Part shown: piece by piece, positions 46,791-58,544 of the stretch
Layout of the letters: every line of letters begins with the position of its first letter
Position numbering within the stretch: position 1 is the first letter of the stretch
From: Struthidea cinerea
Lineage: Eukaryota; Chordata; Aves; Passeriformes; Corcoracidae
Assembly (NCBI GenBank): GCA_013397865.1
Contig: VZTI01000601.1
Location: 1,148,859-1,212,858, forward strand
DNA: 64,000 nucleotides
Reading direction: 5' to 3'
Made by a program: the position numbers and the translations under genes
Notes under the pieces: generated by a model
The model's database searches: none
Seen by the model: the letters and a program-made list of their open reading frames with translations, nothing else
What the model was told of the DNA's origin: nothing

Positions 46791-47729
46791 AAAAACCCAG
46801 CAGAAACCTTGAAAAATACCCTTCTCCTCCCATCATCACCCACGTGAACACGGGTCTGGGCAAGCTTCACCAGAGAAATGAGTGTGGCAGGACATGAGCC
46901 AGACCTAGGGAAGAAGGTGGCTAACTCTGAGAGAAAGCGTGTGGATATCAGCTGAGATTAAAACCTAAAATCCAGCCCTAGTTCAACTGAGCTGGGTTGG
47001 AAGAGGGAAGGGGAGAGGCTAGCGATCTGAGTAGTGTCTTTGCTCCCTTTTCCCTCACAAGCTCCTCGGTTCCGGCAGGTTTTCTGAGCTGCTGTGCCAG
47101 ACACTAGTGACAAGCCACCGTGCTCCCGCAGCTAGTGAAACAGCTGAGACTCTCTAGGAGCTGGAACGAGTTTTGCTTGCAAACGGGCTCGGTGAGGCAG
47201 TCCCTTGAGTCTCTGTGTGCCAAAGCCAGGGCAGGAGAGCTGGTGATGCCCAGAGGGAAGCAGGAGGGCAGATGCTAGCTTTGTGCTTCTGATAAAACTT
47301 CTTGAATAATGGCCATGCAAGCCCGGTCCTGACACTGAATTAAGGGAAGCTGGAGCCCTCAGCAAACTGATTTAGCTTGAAGCACTACTTCAGCGAACAC
47401 GTGGGATGTTCCAGAGGAGGGGGACGTAATCACCCTTTCCTGATAGCACAGGGAACTCTCGGAGTTCACAGAGACACCAGGCAGGCAAGCCCATCCCTAA
47501 ACTGTTCTTTATTTAACAACTAAACCAAGCAGGCAAATGGGGAAACCAATAAAGCCTGTGCCTACAGATGCTCTCTTCCAGCCCTGCTTCTCTGGGGACC
47601 AGCATGGCACAGTGAGGTGTCGAGGGGCAATTAACTGTGTGAACAAGCAGTGGGAGGAGAAGGGAAGCTCAGCTCTCCAGTTACAATACCTGACCCTCCA
47701 CGAGGCAGCAAGAGTAAGGATTTTCCAAC
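46791..47729. other. Non-genic sequence, nothing recognised
   Basis: No gene or repeat recognised between two AT-rich candidate elements. Confidence 0.5.
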
Positions 47730-48330
47730 GCTGCTTTTATGCCAGAGAGCACGTTTGCGTGGCACCCTAAAGGGTTTATTCACGTGCTAACATAAACGAA
47801 GCCAGTTTTCTCACAGCTCTAAATAGAAGCTCAGGTTGCCCTGAACCAGGCCGATACTTGGTTTAATTTACTGGGCATCCGAAAGTTGCCAGCAGGGAGT
47901 TGCCCGCAAACAGAACAACAACAAAAAAGTTAATGATCTGGGCTTTTTCTTTAATAAATAGGCAAACTGGCTGAGCCGGATTGTTGGCTGGGATTTGTCT
48001 CCCCTTTATCACCCTGGAGCTTCTGTGACACATTCTCCAAATCATCAGCATTTTGCAATTTGAGGTCGTTACCAAATAGTATTTTTTTGCCAAGGAAGGG
48101 AGAAAAATAAATTAATAATTAAGAAGCCCAAGCAGGGAGAGGCTGTGGGTTGGATGGTGCTGCCACCTCCGCGGGGATTGCTCAGGCACCTGGCAGCCTG
48201 CCCAGTGCGCACCTTGGTCGCTGTCTCACCCTGGAATGTGGTGCTGGCACCCAAGTGCTACTTGATTTTACTACGAATTAATCAAAGTCTCTTTTGCAAA
48301 TGTCTAACACTAAATCACCACTGGCTGAGC
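47730..48330. promoter_or_regulatory. Candidate regulatory block, two AT-rich parts
   Basis: Part one (about 47760-48125) has GGTTTATTCACGTGCTAACA with an E-box CACGTG, GGTTTAATTTACTGGGCATC and AAATTAATAATTAAGAAGCC. Part two (48240-48330) has TTGATTTTACTACGAATTAA and a TAAATCACCACTGG word. The two are separated by a GC-richer stretch. Complex texture, no reading frame; function inferred. Confidence 0.35.
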
Positions 48331-48649
48331 TTCAAATGCAATTCCCCTGTTCCAGGGATTTGGTGCAAGGAGATTACCAGCTCCAGGTGAAGAGCTGAAG
48401 GGGGTTTCCTCTCTGCACATCTTCTGGTTCTCCAAGACATCAGCCTCTCCCAGCTGGAAGGAAAATAGATTTCCCGCAAGTCTTCTCCTGCTCACAGCAG
48501 GTAACTGCACAGACATCCAAGATATGCTGGGATAAATCTGTCTGTGCTGCTTGACTGGAGTGTAGTTACACCAAAAAGGAGTTTGGCATGACTGTGAGCT
48601 GACACAGGCGGCAGAGCACTGCATTGGCAGGCTTGGGTGCGCCTGTGAC
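48331..48649. other. Non-genic sequence, nothing recognised
   Basis: No gene or repeat recognised. Overlapping open frames only. Confidence 0.5.
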
Positions 48650-48880
48650 CCCATGTTTACGGGGCTGTGGAAGCATCTCCACACGGGACAACACGCAGAG
48701 ACGTGTACCTGCCTGCATGGGTACGGCTGTCTGCACATCTGTGCACATGGACACGCATGGCCTTGTGGCACCGTGTGTACACATGGTGGCACTTGGCCAC
48801 ATATGTGTACAGGGCTGTGCAATCAGATGTGGCTGCCCACAGACATTCTCTGAGGGTGTTCTTGCCATGTCAATGTGTGC
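48650..48880. repeat. Degenerate CA/TG-rich array
   Basis: Alternating ACAC/TGTG/CATG words such as GTGCACATGGACACGCATGG and CACATATGTGTACAGGGCTG. Similar in style to the arrays at 9885 and 43286. The three competing open frames through it are by-products. Confidence 0.5.
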
Positions 48881-49324
48881 ACGTCTCATTTGTCTCCAAA
48901 CTTGCAGTCCTGAGCACCCTCCCTGTCCTGCCCAGCCCCCCAGAAGGCGGTTTGCCATGGCTGATGATCTGGATGGCATCAGCACCTGTCCTCGCACTGC
49001 TCCAGCAACACACCACTCCCTGAGCCATGGGCGAGCTGTATTCTGCTCTCCACACTCTGCCTGTCTCAGAGCCCTTTCATATTTTCAGTGCTCACTAGAC
49101 CGTGAATTCACCTTCATACCAGTTACAGGGTTATTTAGCTTCTCCTGACACTGATAACCACCAAACTTTCACTGGCAGCTCAGCTTTCTCCCAGGAGACA
49201 TGCAGCACTCCCCTCTCCCATGCCCATGGTACCCCACCCACACACACCCACCAGGAGCACGGGGGCAGATGCCCTAGCAGGACACGGTGCCTCAGAACAC
49301 TGCTCACTTATCCCCAACCCACAT
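48881..49324. other. Non-genic sequence, nothing recognised
   Basis: No gene recognised. A short CA run is at 49239-49250. Confidence 0.5.
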
Positions 49325-49510
49325 CTACACTGTGAAAAAGAGGAACAGAGCAGAAGAGTTAAAAACTGGATGGAAAGAATGAAACAGAGGAGAGGGGAAG
49401 AGAGAGAGAAGGGGGAAAAGGTGATAAAGTAAAACCAGTACAAACAGAGGAGGAAAACCCCCTAAGACAACAGAGAAAGGAGCAGGGAGGGAGGCAGGAA
49501 GAGCACAGGA
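49325..49510 (+). repeat. Purine-rich tract
   Basis: The plus strand is almost all A and G, e.g. GAGAGGGGAAGAGAGAGAGA. The complementary open frames are Ser/Leu/Phe-rich artefacts. Confidence 0.6.
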
Positions 49511-50679
49511 ATATACTGTGGGGTTTTGCCCCTGCATACCCCACAAAGCAACACACTCCAGCAGTTGACACCAACATATTCCACAGCTCTCCCTGAAATC
49601 TTAGGGATCAACTAGACAGCCCTTGTGCAGCAGCTGGACTAGCTGTGCATAGGCTGGGGCACTGCCGAGGAGTAATGAGGATGATCAGCCTGTATGGGTA
49701 ACATGGGGTTGCCCCCAGGGTGCCCAAATGCCATGAGAGTGCAGAAAACCCCAAACGTGAGGATGAAACCTCTCTGCAGGGCCAAGCACAAGGAAGGTCA
49801 AGCCTGTCCTTCCTACTGATGCCCCGTCACGAGGAAACTCTGCTCTCCTTTGCTGGCCCGGAGCCACCTCTGCCACTCACCCTCCCACTGGCTCTGAGCT
49901 ATTGTTGCATGTTCCCCCTACTGCAGACCTGTAAGGCACCTTTTTGCCAGCTTTCCCCTCCCCTGCCACAGCCCCCGTCTCCTGGCATCGTGTCTTTGGC
50001 ACAAGGCCTTGCTGCTCACCCCTGGCCATGTGGGCTTGCTCCCTAGTCCCCTGTGCTTTCCCATTCTGACTCAACAATTCCCAGGTGAAGCGAGTGCTGC
50101 AGTGACATTTCACTCTGAAACCAAGCATGTGCTGAGAGCAAGTGGCATCCCCAGGAGCTCCTGCTTGGCCCCCAGGGCTGTGCAGGGCCAGACGCTGCTG
50201 ACGAGGTGCACAAGTCGCTGCACAACTTGTGATACCTCTTCCCATCTGTACGGCTCCCCTGGCTCTGCCCCAAGCTGTGCCTGCAGGAAGTCACCCATCC
50301 CACTGTGGCCATCCCCATCTCCCGTCCCGCACAGCCCCTTGGAGCAGATTGACCCCATATCCCAGGAGACAAAATTCCTCCTCCTTTGGCCCAGGGATTT
50401 CACCTCTGCTGTAACAAAGAGCTCAAAGCAGGGACTTTGTTATATTCCCACAGACGTGGGATAAGGATAAACACGATTCATGTCACTCCCCCAAGTGTGT
50501 AATATGTTCTCACAAGCACAGACTGTACATAGACACAGGTCTGCACACATAACATGGAATAGCATGGATCTAGAAAGGGAGCTGGTAGGGGGACAGAGCT
50601 GCTCTTGTCCCTGAGGCAGTTGTTGCTGACTCCACGTAACATAAGAGACTGCAATACAGATGGAACTGGTGTGACTTTT
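49511..50679. other. Non-genic sequence, nothing recognised
   Basis: No gene or repeat recognised; open frames to about 150 codons overlap on both strands. Confidence 0.5.
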
Positions 50680-50782
50680 GGGGTTGTCCTGGGCAGAGCC
50701 AGGAGCTGGATCTGATGATCCCATGTGGATCCCTTCCAACTCAGGATATTCCATCATTCTGTGATTCTATGATTCTGTGAAC
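50680..50782 (+). repeat. CR1 LINE, 3' end fragment
   Basis: GGGCAGAGCCAGGAGCTGGA, TCTGATGATCCCATGTGGAT, CCCTTCCAACTCAGGATATT, then the diagnostic CR1 terminal 8-base repeats ATTCTGTG-ATTCTATG-ATTCTGTG at about 50757-50780. This terminal microsatellite is specific to CR1. The copy is severely 5'-truncated and plus-oriented. Confidence 0.93.
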
Positions 50783-51039
50783 TGCAAGGGCCCAAAGGGA
50801 CGAGAACAGGATGGACCAAAGCAGTAGCCCTGGCACAAGTTTATCACAGCGCTTTTGGCACAAGTTCTTCACACCCAAGTACTTTCCCCTGTCCTCCAGC
50901 TTCTTCGGGATGGTTCCTACCACTGGAGCCTCTGCTGGCTTCACATGGCCACCCTGGCAAGGCAGATCTGTGGAAAGACAGCAGAGACACCCCTGCTGCC
51001 TCACCTGCCCCGGGAGCACACCCCAGGGCTCCTGCTTTC
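50783..51039. other. Non-genic sequence, nothing recognised
   Basis: GC-rich unique sequence; no gene or repeat is recognised. Confidence 0.5.
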
Positions 51040-51260
51040 CCCGTATCACCATGAAAAAAAAGCTCTGTGCAAACAATAGATCAATAGAGCCCCCCGCCCC
51101 TTCGGAAGGAAAACAAACACCCGGATCACCGCAAATTAGAGAATGTTTCGCTTCACTTCATCCAAACAGGCTGACAATTTTTTTGGGTTGTTGCCACGGT
51201 GACAGAGTAACACAGCGTTCAGCCTGTTGCAGAACAATCAATTAAGTTAATGCCTCGGAG
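51040..51260. promoter_or_regulatory. Candidate conserved non-coding element with X-box
   Basis: Non-repetitive sequence with ACCGCAAATTAGAGAATGTT, TCATCCAAACAGGCTGACAA, the X-box-like GTTGCCACGGTGAC at 51190-51203, and AACAATCAATTAAGTTAATG. SOX-like ACAAT and homeodomain TTAA words sit beside it. No reading frame is conserved in appearance. Enhancer reading is inference. Confidence 0.45.
51190..51203 (+). promoter_or_regulatory. RFX X-box-like motif (best in window)
   Basis: GTTGCCACGGTGAC: both half-sites fit GTNRCC exactly (GTTGCC, and GTCACC on the opposite strand), separated by AC. This is the symmetric form bound by RFX dimers. Confidence 0.55.
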
Positions 51261-52264
51261 TGCCTGTTTACCCTTCCATTTAGGAGGTGCTGCTCTTCCT
51301 CACACTTTCTCTCTAGCTTCTTTTAAATTTCTCATCCTTTGCTTCCTGCTCCTAGTTCTTCTCTATTTAACCTAAAAATAAAGTCCCTCCCCTAACTACC
51401 TCCCGGCTTGTAAGGAGCCTTCCACTTTCTGGAATGATCACCTGGAATAAAGTTTTTCCTCCCTCTGACTCCTGTCATTTCATGTTTCTTCCTGGAAAAA
51501 CTGGGGATTTACCTTTACCTTGCACGGTACCGCCCTGTCCCCTCCTCCTGGTGTGCTCAGGTACTTGCAAAGTTTCTAAAGGCCAGCTCTAAACATCCCC
51601 TGGGGAGAGTGGGCACCTTCTGAAGAGACAGAGTAACTGCTTTTAACAAGATGAAGTAACTTGAACTAAAGATCTATGAAGTTATCAGCAACCCTTCCAC
51701 TATTGCTGGTTTTTACACTGTGAGCTGTAACCATAAATGAAGAACCATCTTGTGCTAAATGATGTTTGAAAAGGAGAACTACAAAAGGGCCTCACAAGAG
51801 TCTAGGTCTCATCCTATGGTCCATGTCAAACGAAACTCCTAAATATTTGCTTAAATAATTTTGGCTTAAGCAAAACTCAACCCAGTGCTCAAAGCATTGT
51901 ACTGAACTGAGCCTATGGAGAGTAGGCTTTAAAGGGGGCACCACGGCCAGGAGACTATGGCAGATCCATCATTCCAGTCTTTTAAAATAAAGGATGCCAA
52001 AGCATCTCTTGGCTCTGCCCTGGCCACCAGCAGTCTGCCAGGCCTTTCACAGGCTCACATGCTCCTGCCACTGACCTTGTGGGTTTATTTCCTGCCTCGC
52101 AGGCAGTGTGAGCAGTTACACTTGGCTGTGTAGCTTCACTGCCTGTCTGCAGCCGCTTTCTCATCCCTTGCCCAGTGAGCAGCAATAACTGCCCTGCATT
52201 TTCCCCAACCCTCCTGCAGACTCCAGCACTGAAACAACACCTCTGACATCCTGGGTGAAAATGA
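51261..52264. other. Non-genic sequence, nothing recognised
   Basis: Mostly pyrimidine-leaning and mixed sequence, with AATAAA words at 51374-51382 and 51447-51455 that could be chance. No gene, RNA or clear repeat. Confidence 0.5.
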
Positions 52265-52345
52265 GGTGTGAGAGGATTTATCCAAGGCCAAGCCTGAGAT
52301 ATAACTGAGGGCTTCTGTCTCCTGATCTCTCTGCACCTTGGTGCT
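52265..52345 (-). repeat. Decayed MIR/CORE-SINE-like element
   Basis: On the plus strand GTGAGAGGATTTATCCAAGG, CCAAGCCTGAGATATAACTG, GGCTTCTGTCTCCTGATCTC parallels the MIR reverse complement 'agaggttaagtgacttgcccaaggtcac...ggtctcctgactc'. Ordered but diverged. Confidence 0.45.
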
Positions 52346-52929
52346 GTCTTTCTCATCAACACAATATTCCTATGCTTTTCTTTGAAATCCGAGGAAAAGC
52401 GTCCATCTCCTTTGTACCCTCAACCTAAAGGAAAAGGCAGAGGCAAGCATGATGTGAAAACAGGAAGATTCCATGATACTGTCTTCTCATCCTGCCACTA
52501 GCAACAAGTGCCTAAATGTAAAGCGTACATTAATTTAGTATTGAACAGATGGAAGAAAACTGTAGACCAAGCAGATAAGGAAGAATGGTGCTCAAACACT
52601 AGGAAAAATTACAAGTAATAGGTCAAATATAACATCTCCTCCCTGCTTCCCAAGCTGGATCCTTTTCCAAGGACTCCACTCTCACAAGCCTGCTCAGGGG
52701 GGAGCACTGAGGCCGGGTCTGCACGGGCTGCAGGACAGTCATGCGCCAGGTCCCACCGGTTCACTCCTCTCCCCCTCCCTGAGAAGAAGTTGTCAGCAGA
52801 ACCTGTTGGAGCAGGGGCTTGTTGACTGCTCCCTGTCCATTACAGCCTGGATTATAAGCATATTGCACAGTGCTCTCTGCACGGTGCTGGGGAAATCCAA
52901 TACGCTGAAAGGTTAATGCAATCAATTAG
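52346..52929. other. Non-genic sequence, nothing recognised
   Basis: No gene. A small AT-rich patch near 52848-52935 (ATTATAAGCATATTGCACAG and GTTAATGCAATCAATTAGGG) could be a regulatory element. Confidence 0.45.
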
Positions 52930-53060
52930 GGTGACAAGGAAGTAGAGTAAAGCCTTCTGAGTAGATGAAAGGGAGAGAGAGATGGAGGCAGGGAAAAGCA
53001 AAGAGAAGCAGGGGGGAAGCAAAGAGTGGGAGGAGGAGAAGGAGGAAGATAGTATACAGG
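52930..53060 (+). repeat. Purine-rich tract
   Basis: GGGAGAGAGAGATGGAGGCA and GCAAAGAGTGGGAGGAGGAG style sequence on the plus strand, with a near-duplicated AGCAAAGAG word. Confidence 0.55.
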
Positions 53061-54829
53061 ACTTGCACTCTAGACCTCAGGGTGCTGGTGTGGCCAAGGG
53101 CACCATCCTGCTCCAGCATGGATGGGGTCGTGTCATTCACAGATGGAAGGCAGGCCATGGGTCCCCAAGGCAGCAGCTGGGCCAGGACTCCCTGTTCGTG
53201 GCTTCTCCTGCTGTCTCCTGCAGAATGTGGAGTCCTGCTCAAACTACAGCTGCCCAGGCCGTCCTGCCACCAACCTGCTCCCTACGGGTGGTCGCTGGGG
53301 GACTGGCAAAAGTTCCTTTGTCTTTCCTGCCCAAGTACCCAGAAGGCATGGAAGAAACTGATTAGGTTTTCAAGGCAAAGGATCTCAGCAAGCCATGGGG
53401 GAGCATAAAGGGAGGAGAAAGAGGGAACAGGAAGGACAAAGAGAACTTCAGGCTGTTCATACACTGTGCACAAAGATAGGGATGAGCACCATCTCTCTGC
53501 AGTCTTCTGAGGTAGACACTGGTCATCACCACTGGCCACTTCCCTGCACCTATCTCCTCGTGCCTGTAAGCATCTGTAACATAGGTGCTCTCTTACTTTT
53601 CCAGCCTCCTTCCATGTGTGTCAACCTGGGCTCTCCTGCAAGGCCAGAGGACAAGCCCCAGCCAGTGCCCAGCCGTAGCGGTTTCATACCTGCAGATGGT
53701 TTAATGAGGAGGCTGTGGCACTCAAGCCCCCAGCACAGCACGGAGATCCCAGTGCCATAATGTACATCCTGCTGCTCCATCCAGCATGGCACAGGCCTTC
53801 CCCAGGGCATTCAGCTCAGGGAAGAGCCCCATCCTTTCCCTCTGGCCCCCCGAGCCGCTGCTGACTGGCTGAACTCCTGCTCTCTGACCCCCAAGTGGAG
53901 CAGTACTTCATTAACCTGGGCTGACAGGTCAGTGAGCACAGCCCCTTCCTACCACAGCTCCTGCTCGGGCACAGCTCAGCCAGGGAGAACGTGACACCAG
54001 CTCATTAGAACAAATTATTACTCTATAACCCCTGCTGCAATGTCCCTTAATATGCCTATTTAGCAAGAGACAAGTCCTGGTGGGCTCCTCGGCATTAAAA
54101 CAACCTCACAAATCACCAGAGGCACAAGCACCATGATCTCCGCTTCTGGGGGTGGAGAGAGGGCGGCTGTTCCTTGGATGGGTGCTGGAGGGGCACAGAG
54201 TCCCAGACTCTTCCTCTGCAGCAAAATGAAGCTCCAGATATTGCTGGGGGATGTTCTGCAGGCAGGGAGTTGCCATCTGGCTGTGGCTCACTGTGCTGCC
54301 GAACATGCCCAAGCTTCAGCACAACAAAGTGTTGTTCCCTCATTGAAATCCACTGAGGAAGTGTTCTGGGATGCCTGTTCAAACTGTTGGACCTGTTTTC
54401 CTCTGCCTTATCCCTGCCTGACTCTGCCCTCAGCACTACCATCAGTATCATGTTCCACGTTAGACCTTCAAGATATAAATGTTTCCCTGTGATATATATG
54501 AAATCAGAGCCTGGCTTTCCAAATCTATCTACAACACTAACCATACCTGCTCACTCCTTCAGATTAACCAGCAAAGCCAAAGAGCAAGTTTGGAAGCTGA
54601 CATTGCTGGCAGGCACTGTGTGCTGCCTCCCCACGTGAGGCCATGCTAAATTTTGGGGGATAAACCCACTGCACATGAAAGCAGTTGGCTCACACCTTTG
54701 CAGGGAGGGCTGTCAGCTGTCTAGGACTAATCCACAAATTAAAGAACTGCCGTAGTTTTGGGCACAGCGAGTGAGATATCACAGGCGAAGACAGAAATGC
54801 GGGCAAATGTCAGAGGAAGGCTGCTACTA
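53061..54829. other. Non-genic sequence, nothing recognised
   Basis: No gene is supported; open frames up to 147 codons show no domain. An AT-rich, TTAATATGCCTATTTAGCAA-containing patch at 54000-54075 may be a minor regulatory element. Confidence 0.45.
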
Positions 54830-55110
54830 AATAGGAGCAGGGAGCATGAGGAAATCAACCTCCAACCTGACCTTTAGAAGAGGGAAAAGGGAGAAATAAA
54901 ACAGTGATTCATATAACAGAGAGAAGTGGCAGGAGACAGTGAGGAAGAAAAGTAATGGAAAGAAGAGAAGAAAGTGTGAGGAGTGTGTGATGCTGGGCAC
55001 GGAGAAGGGCAGTATGAAAGCAAACGAACGGAGAAATGAGGGACCTGAGAGAAACAGAGAGAGGGAGGGTGGGAGGAAAAGGAGGAGAAAAGAGCAAGAA
55101 TAGCCATGCA
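54830..55110 (+). repeat. Purine-rich tract
   Basis: AGAAGAGGGAAAAGGGAGAA through GAGAGAGGGAGGGTGGGAGG: mostly A and G on the plus strand. The minus-strand frames in it (up to 125 codons, Ser/Leu/Phe-rich) are composition artefacts. Confidence 0.6.
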
Positions 55111-55319
55111 TCGAGGAGCACGCAGGCAAAGCAGAGTGCTGTAACCAGGGTTGTGAAGCATGAAAAGGGAAGAATCTGCCTGTTCCTTTCAGCACTTGGA
55201 GCATGGCGCTCAGTGGTGACCTACACTGTGCCCGGCTGTGATCACGTTTTCAGGGCCACTGCCTGCCGATCCCAAACAATGATGAGGAGCCTTTGAAGTC
55301 AGAGAAAGAAGCCGCAATG

Positions 55320-55445
55320 TGAATTGGGGACTTTTTTCCCCCCCTTTTTTTCCCCTCCATTTTTTTTAAGGGCCGGGGAAAGAAGGGAGGAAAAGGAAGG
55401 GCTGAAGTGGTGGGGGGAAGGTTGGGGGAGAGGTTGCAAGGACAG
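55320..55445. repeat. T/C run flanked by purine-rich tract
   Basis: A short C/T run at 55330-55370 with T runs is followed at 55372-55440 by G/A-rich sequence (GGGAAAGAAGGGAGGAAAAG). Together they form an imperfect pyrimidine-purine mirror that could fold back. Confidence 0.5.
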
Positions 55446-57794
55446 AACGGAGAGTTGCTCTTGGTGGGGTGCCCCGAAATAGAGAGACAAAAAGAAAACA
55501 AACAGTTTATGAGTAGGGCACATGCTGCCTGTGTCTGCATGCCCCACGCTGCTGGCCCCCCGTGCTCCCAGGGAGGCTTCTGTTCCCCAGCAATGATGGA
55601 TGGATGCATAGGGCCATTCAGGCCTGCCATGTTACAGCAGCAGTATTTACATAACACTGGCCTTCCACCGGTCACCTCTGACACTGCCCAGCCCAGCTTG
55701 GGGCCCCCTCCCACCCCAGCCAGCCTGGGCCCCTCTGATGCTGCTCGGACTCAGTCCATGAGCTCCCCAAAACTGGGCATCAGGGGTCCCCACTGCTGCA
55801 GGGATGCTCTAAGTGCACACACTGCAGTGAGTGCTCCTGGCACCTCTGAGTAATGTCTCACAGGGCAGAGCACTTCCCACCCTTCCCACAGCCTCTCCTG
55901 CCCTCAGACCTGTCTTGGTGCCTGGGGATGGAGGGGAGCAATGCGAGAGGCCAGATGCGATTGGTGATGCAGGGGGTACAGAGCAGAGACATGGGAAGAG
56001 AGTGGGAATTCTTCAGGTGATACACAAGGAACTTCATGGTCCTCCCGGGGCCAGGAAGAAAAGCCAGGGACAGCAGGAACTGCCTCAGCGTGGCAGGGAC
56101 TTTTCAGCAACCATTATCTGAAGTGGCAGAGGGAGTGTCTTACCCAGCACATGGAGATAAGGCATTTAAGAGACAAAATCATCTTCCATTTCCCTGGGCT
56201 CTAGACCTCGTAACTCTTACCAGGCATAGACTAAGTGACCATCCAGCTCTAGGAGACTGTGAAGCTTTCTTCTAAGACAGACCATGAGGGTCTAGGTAAA
56301 GGGAAAACCCAGGAAAGTCTGGGTTCTGCTGGAGGCACAGAGCTGCTTCCACACTACCACCATGGTTCTGCAGTCTGAATAGACACAAATGTGCCAGAAG
56401 AGGAGGAGAACATGCACATCACCATCTGAATTATGTGAACTGAGCTCAGCAAAACTTCACAGTAGATGGAGACTGCATCCTATTCAGTGAAAGGACCTTA
56501 TATCCATCTCCCCAGCACACACGGACAAAGATAAAGCAGTTCCCTTTCACCAAAATCCTTACATGCTTTTTTAGCTGAGAGGCAGCAGAGAAGATATTGA
56601 GGAAAACCCTCAGTGACAAAACCAGGTGCCCAGAACAACTGGTGTACAAAGACAAAGACAGGATTAGGACACACATATGCCATGTCTGCACTGGACCTTC
56701 TTCTGTTTTCATCTCTCTTTATGAGTAACAACAGTCCAACCCCAGAAATTCTAGTGCAGACACAGCCACAGTGAGCAGGCCATAAGTGTGAGAGATGCAC
56801 AGAGGAAAAGAGAACCCAGGAGGGCATAGTGACATACCCATTGCAGTCTGAAGTCTCTCCTACCTTTCGGAGATTTCAAGGCCTGGTTTCTTGCCTCGAT
56901 TTTAGCTCTAAATTCACTTCATTCTGGAGTGAGAAAAGAAAGGATCCAGTTAACACACAGGGCACACCTGAGTAAGAGCCAAGACTCAGAAAAGCTGGGT
57001 AAGAACATGGTCCAGCATGGGACATTCACACTCCATAAGGGAACAAAATGCTTTCCAGCTCCTGGCTGTACCCCACAGTGCCATGCACCCCACGGCACTT
57101 CTCTGTGCATGAGGCTCCTAATGAGGGTTGGGAATAATTTCACAGAGAGAGCAGCTATTACTGGCCTGAATCCTGCTCCCTAGGTACCAGAGACAGCCCT
57201 TGTGCTGGTCTGCATACTTTGCCCACGCATCTATGGTTGCATTCTGCTCCACGTCAAATTTTTCCCTTTCCAATCTTCAAATTTCCACTGTTGACCCCTC
57301 CTTCCCAGAGGTTCACCTGTGGGCTAATGCTGAGGCCTCCCTTGCACACCTTGTGGGGCACAAGATGACGGGGTGCAGGACTGGGTCACATGCCACTGAA
57401 CCCCCTTATCCATTCATCTGTGCATTTTCCACCCAGGAGAATGCAGAGAATGAGGAGGAAGGAGAAAAGGGACAGAGGAAAAAATGTCACAGCAAAACAC
57501 ATGAAAAGTAAATTGAATTATTTAAAACCATATGTTCCAAAAATGTGACAGAGCATAAAAGCCGTGCCATGAGACTTCTGGAGGGGGTTATTCTGTGCAG
57601 GCAGGGTGGAAGGAGAGCTCATGGCTGGGGGAGGACTGCTCTGCAGTCAGACAGGGACTTCCCTCTCCCAGAGCCGGGAGGTGGCCATGAGCACAGGGTG
57701 GCTTCATGCGCAGTGGCAAGGGAGCCTGGCCCATTCCTGTAGCCTCTGTTTTGCAGCCCTGCCAAAACAGCTCTCCCAACTGCCCAGGGTAGCA
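55446..57794. other. Non-genic sequence, nothing recognised
   Basis: No recognisable gene or repeat in about 2.3 kb. Open frames to 148 codons overlap. AT-rich sequence at 57505-57545 (AAATTGAATTATTTAAAACC) is short. Confidence 0.5.
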
Positions 57795-57880
57795 GTAGAA
57801 TGACAAACTGCCCCAAGGTCACAACACAGTGTGCCCACGGTTGAATCCAGGAGCCCCAGCTGTCCACGCCACACACCAGC
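57795..57880 (-). repeat. Decayed MIR/CORE-SINE-like element
   Basis: TGACAAACTGCCCCAAGGTC, ACAACACAGTGTGCCC, GGTTGAATCCAGGAGCCCCA on the plus strand parallels the MIR reverse complement 'tgacttgcccaaggtcacacag...gattgaaccaggagtcc'. Confidence 0.55.
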
Positions 57881-58289
57881 TCTCCACATGCTCCCTTCTC
57901 CAGGTGCAGCAGTGTGTGCCACGACTCAGCCCTTCTGGGACCCTCTTGAGTCCCTTGTAGGGCAAAAGTGAGAGGCATTCAGGGGTCTCTGTGCTGCTGC
58001 CATGGCTCACCCCTGTGTTCCGGGGCCCTGATGCTCTGTGCATGTGGATGACCTCCTCCTGTCACTCATACTCTGCCACTGCCAAAGATAGATGCCACAC
58101 ATTGGCTGGGATCCAGAGCAGGAATGAGCTGGTGAGATATCCCAGATGGATGGATGGACAGGAGGACGGAGCCCCTTGGGTGAGGAAGGTGCATAACCAG
58201 CCTGGCTCCTTCTTTTCCCACTCAAATCCTGATGCTAAAAAGGCTGAGGGCACGGCTGGAGTAACACCTCCCCGACTTGAGGTGCTTCT
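57881..58289. other. Non-genic sequence, nothing recognised
   Basis: No gene or repeat recognised. Confidence 0.5.
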
Positions 58290-58510
58290 CCCACCCTGGC
58301 ACCCTTGGTCCTTCTGGCATCCCTTCTTCCACCTTTTCTTCCCTTTGTTCTCCCTTTCTTCCTTGCTCTTTCCACTGCTTTCTCTACCACTCTGTCACAC
58401 TCTGTTTTTTCTCTCCCTCTCTTTGTTCTCTCCCTCTTTCCCGAGCTCTCTGCCTGTAACTCTCTGCCTGTAACTCTCTGCCTTCCTGCCTTCACTCCCT
58501 CACCCCTGTG
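58290..58510 (-). repeat. Pyrimidine-rich tract with 14-base tandem repeat
   Basis: C/T-rich on the plus strand (purine-rich on the minus), including CTTCCCTTTGTTCTCCCTTT. Near its end the unit CTCTCTGCCTGTAA is repeated about 2.6 times at 58445-58483. It is the mirror of the purine tracts seen elsewhere. Confidence 0.65.
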
Positions 58511-58544
58511 CATGATCAATTCTTGGGTTTGGGTTTTTAATTGT

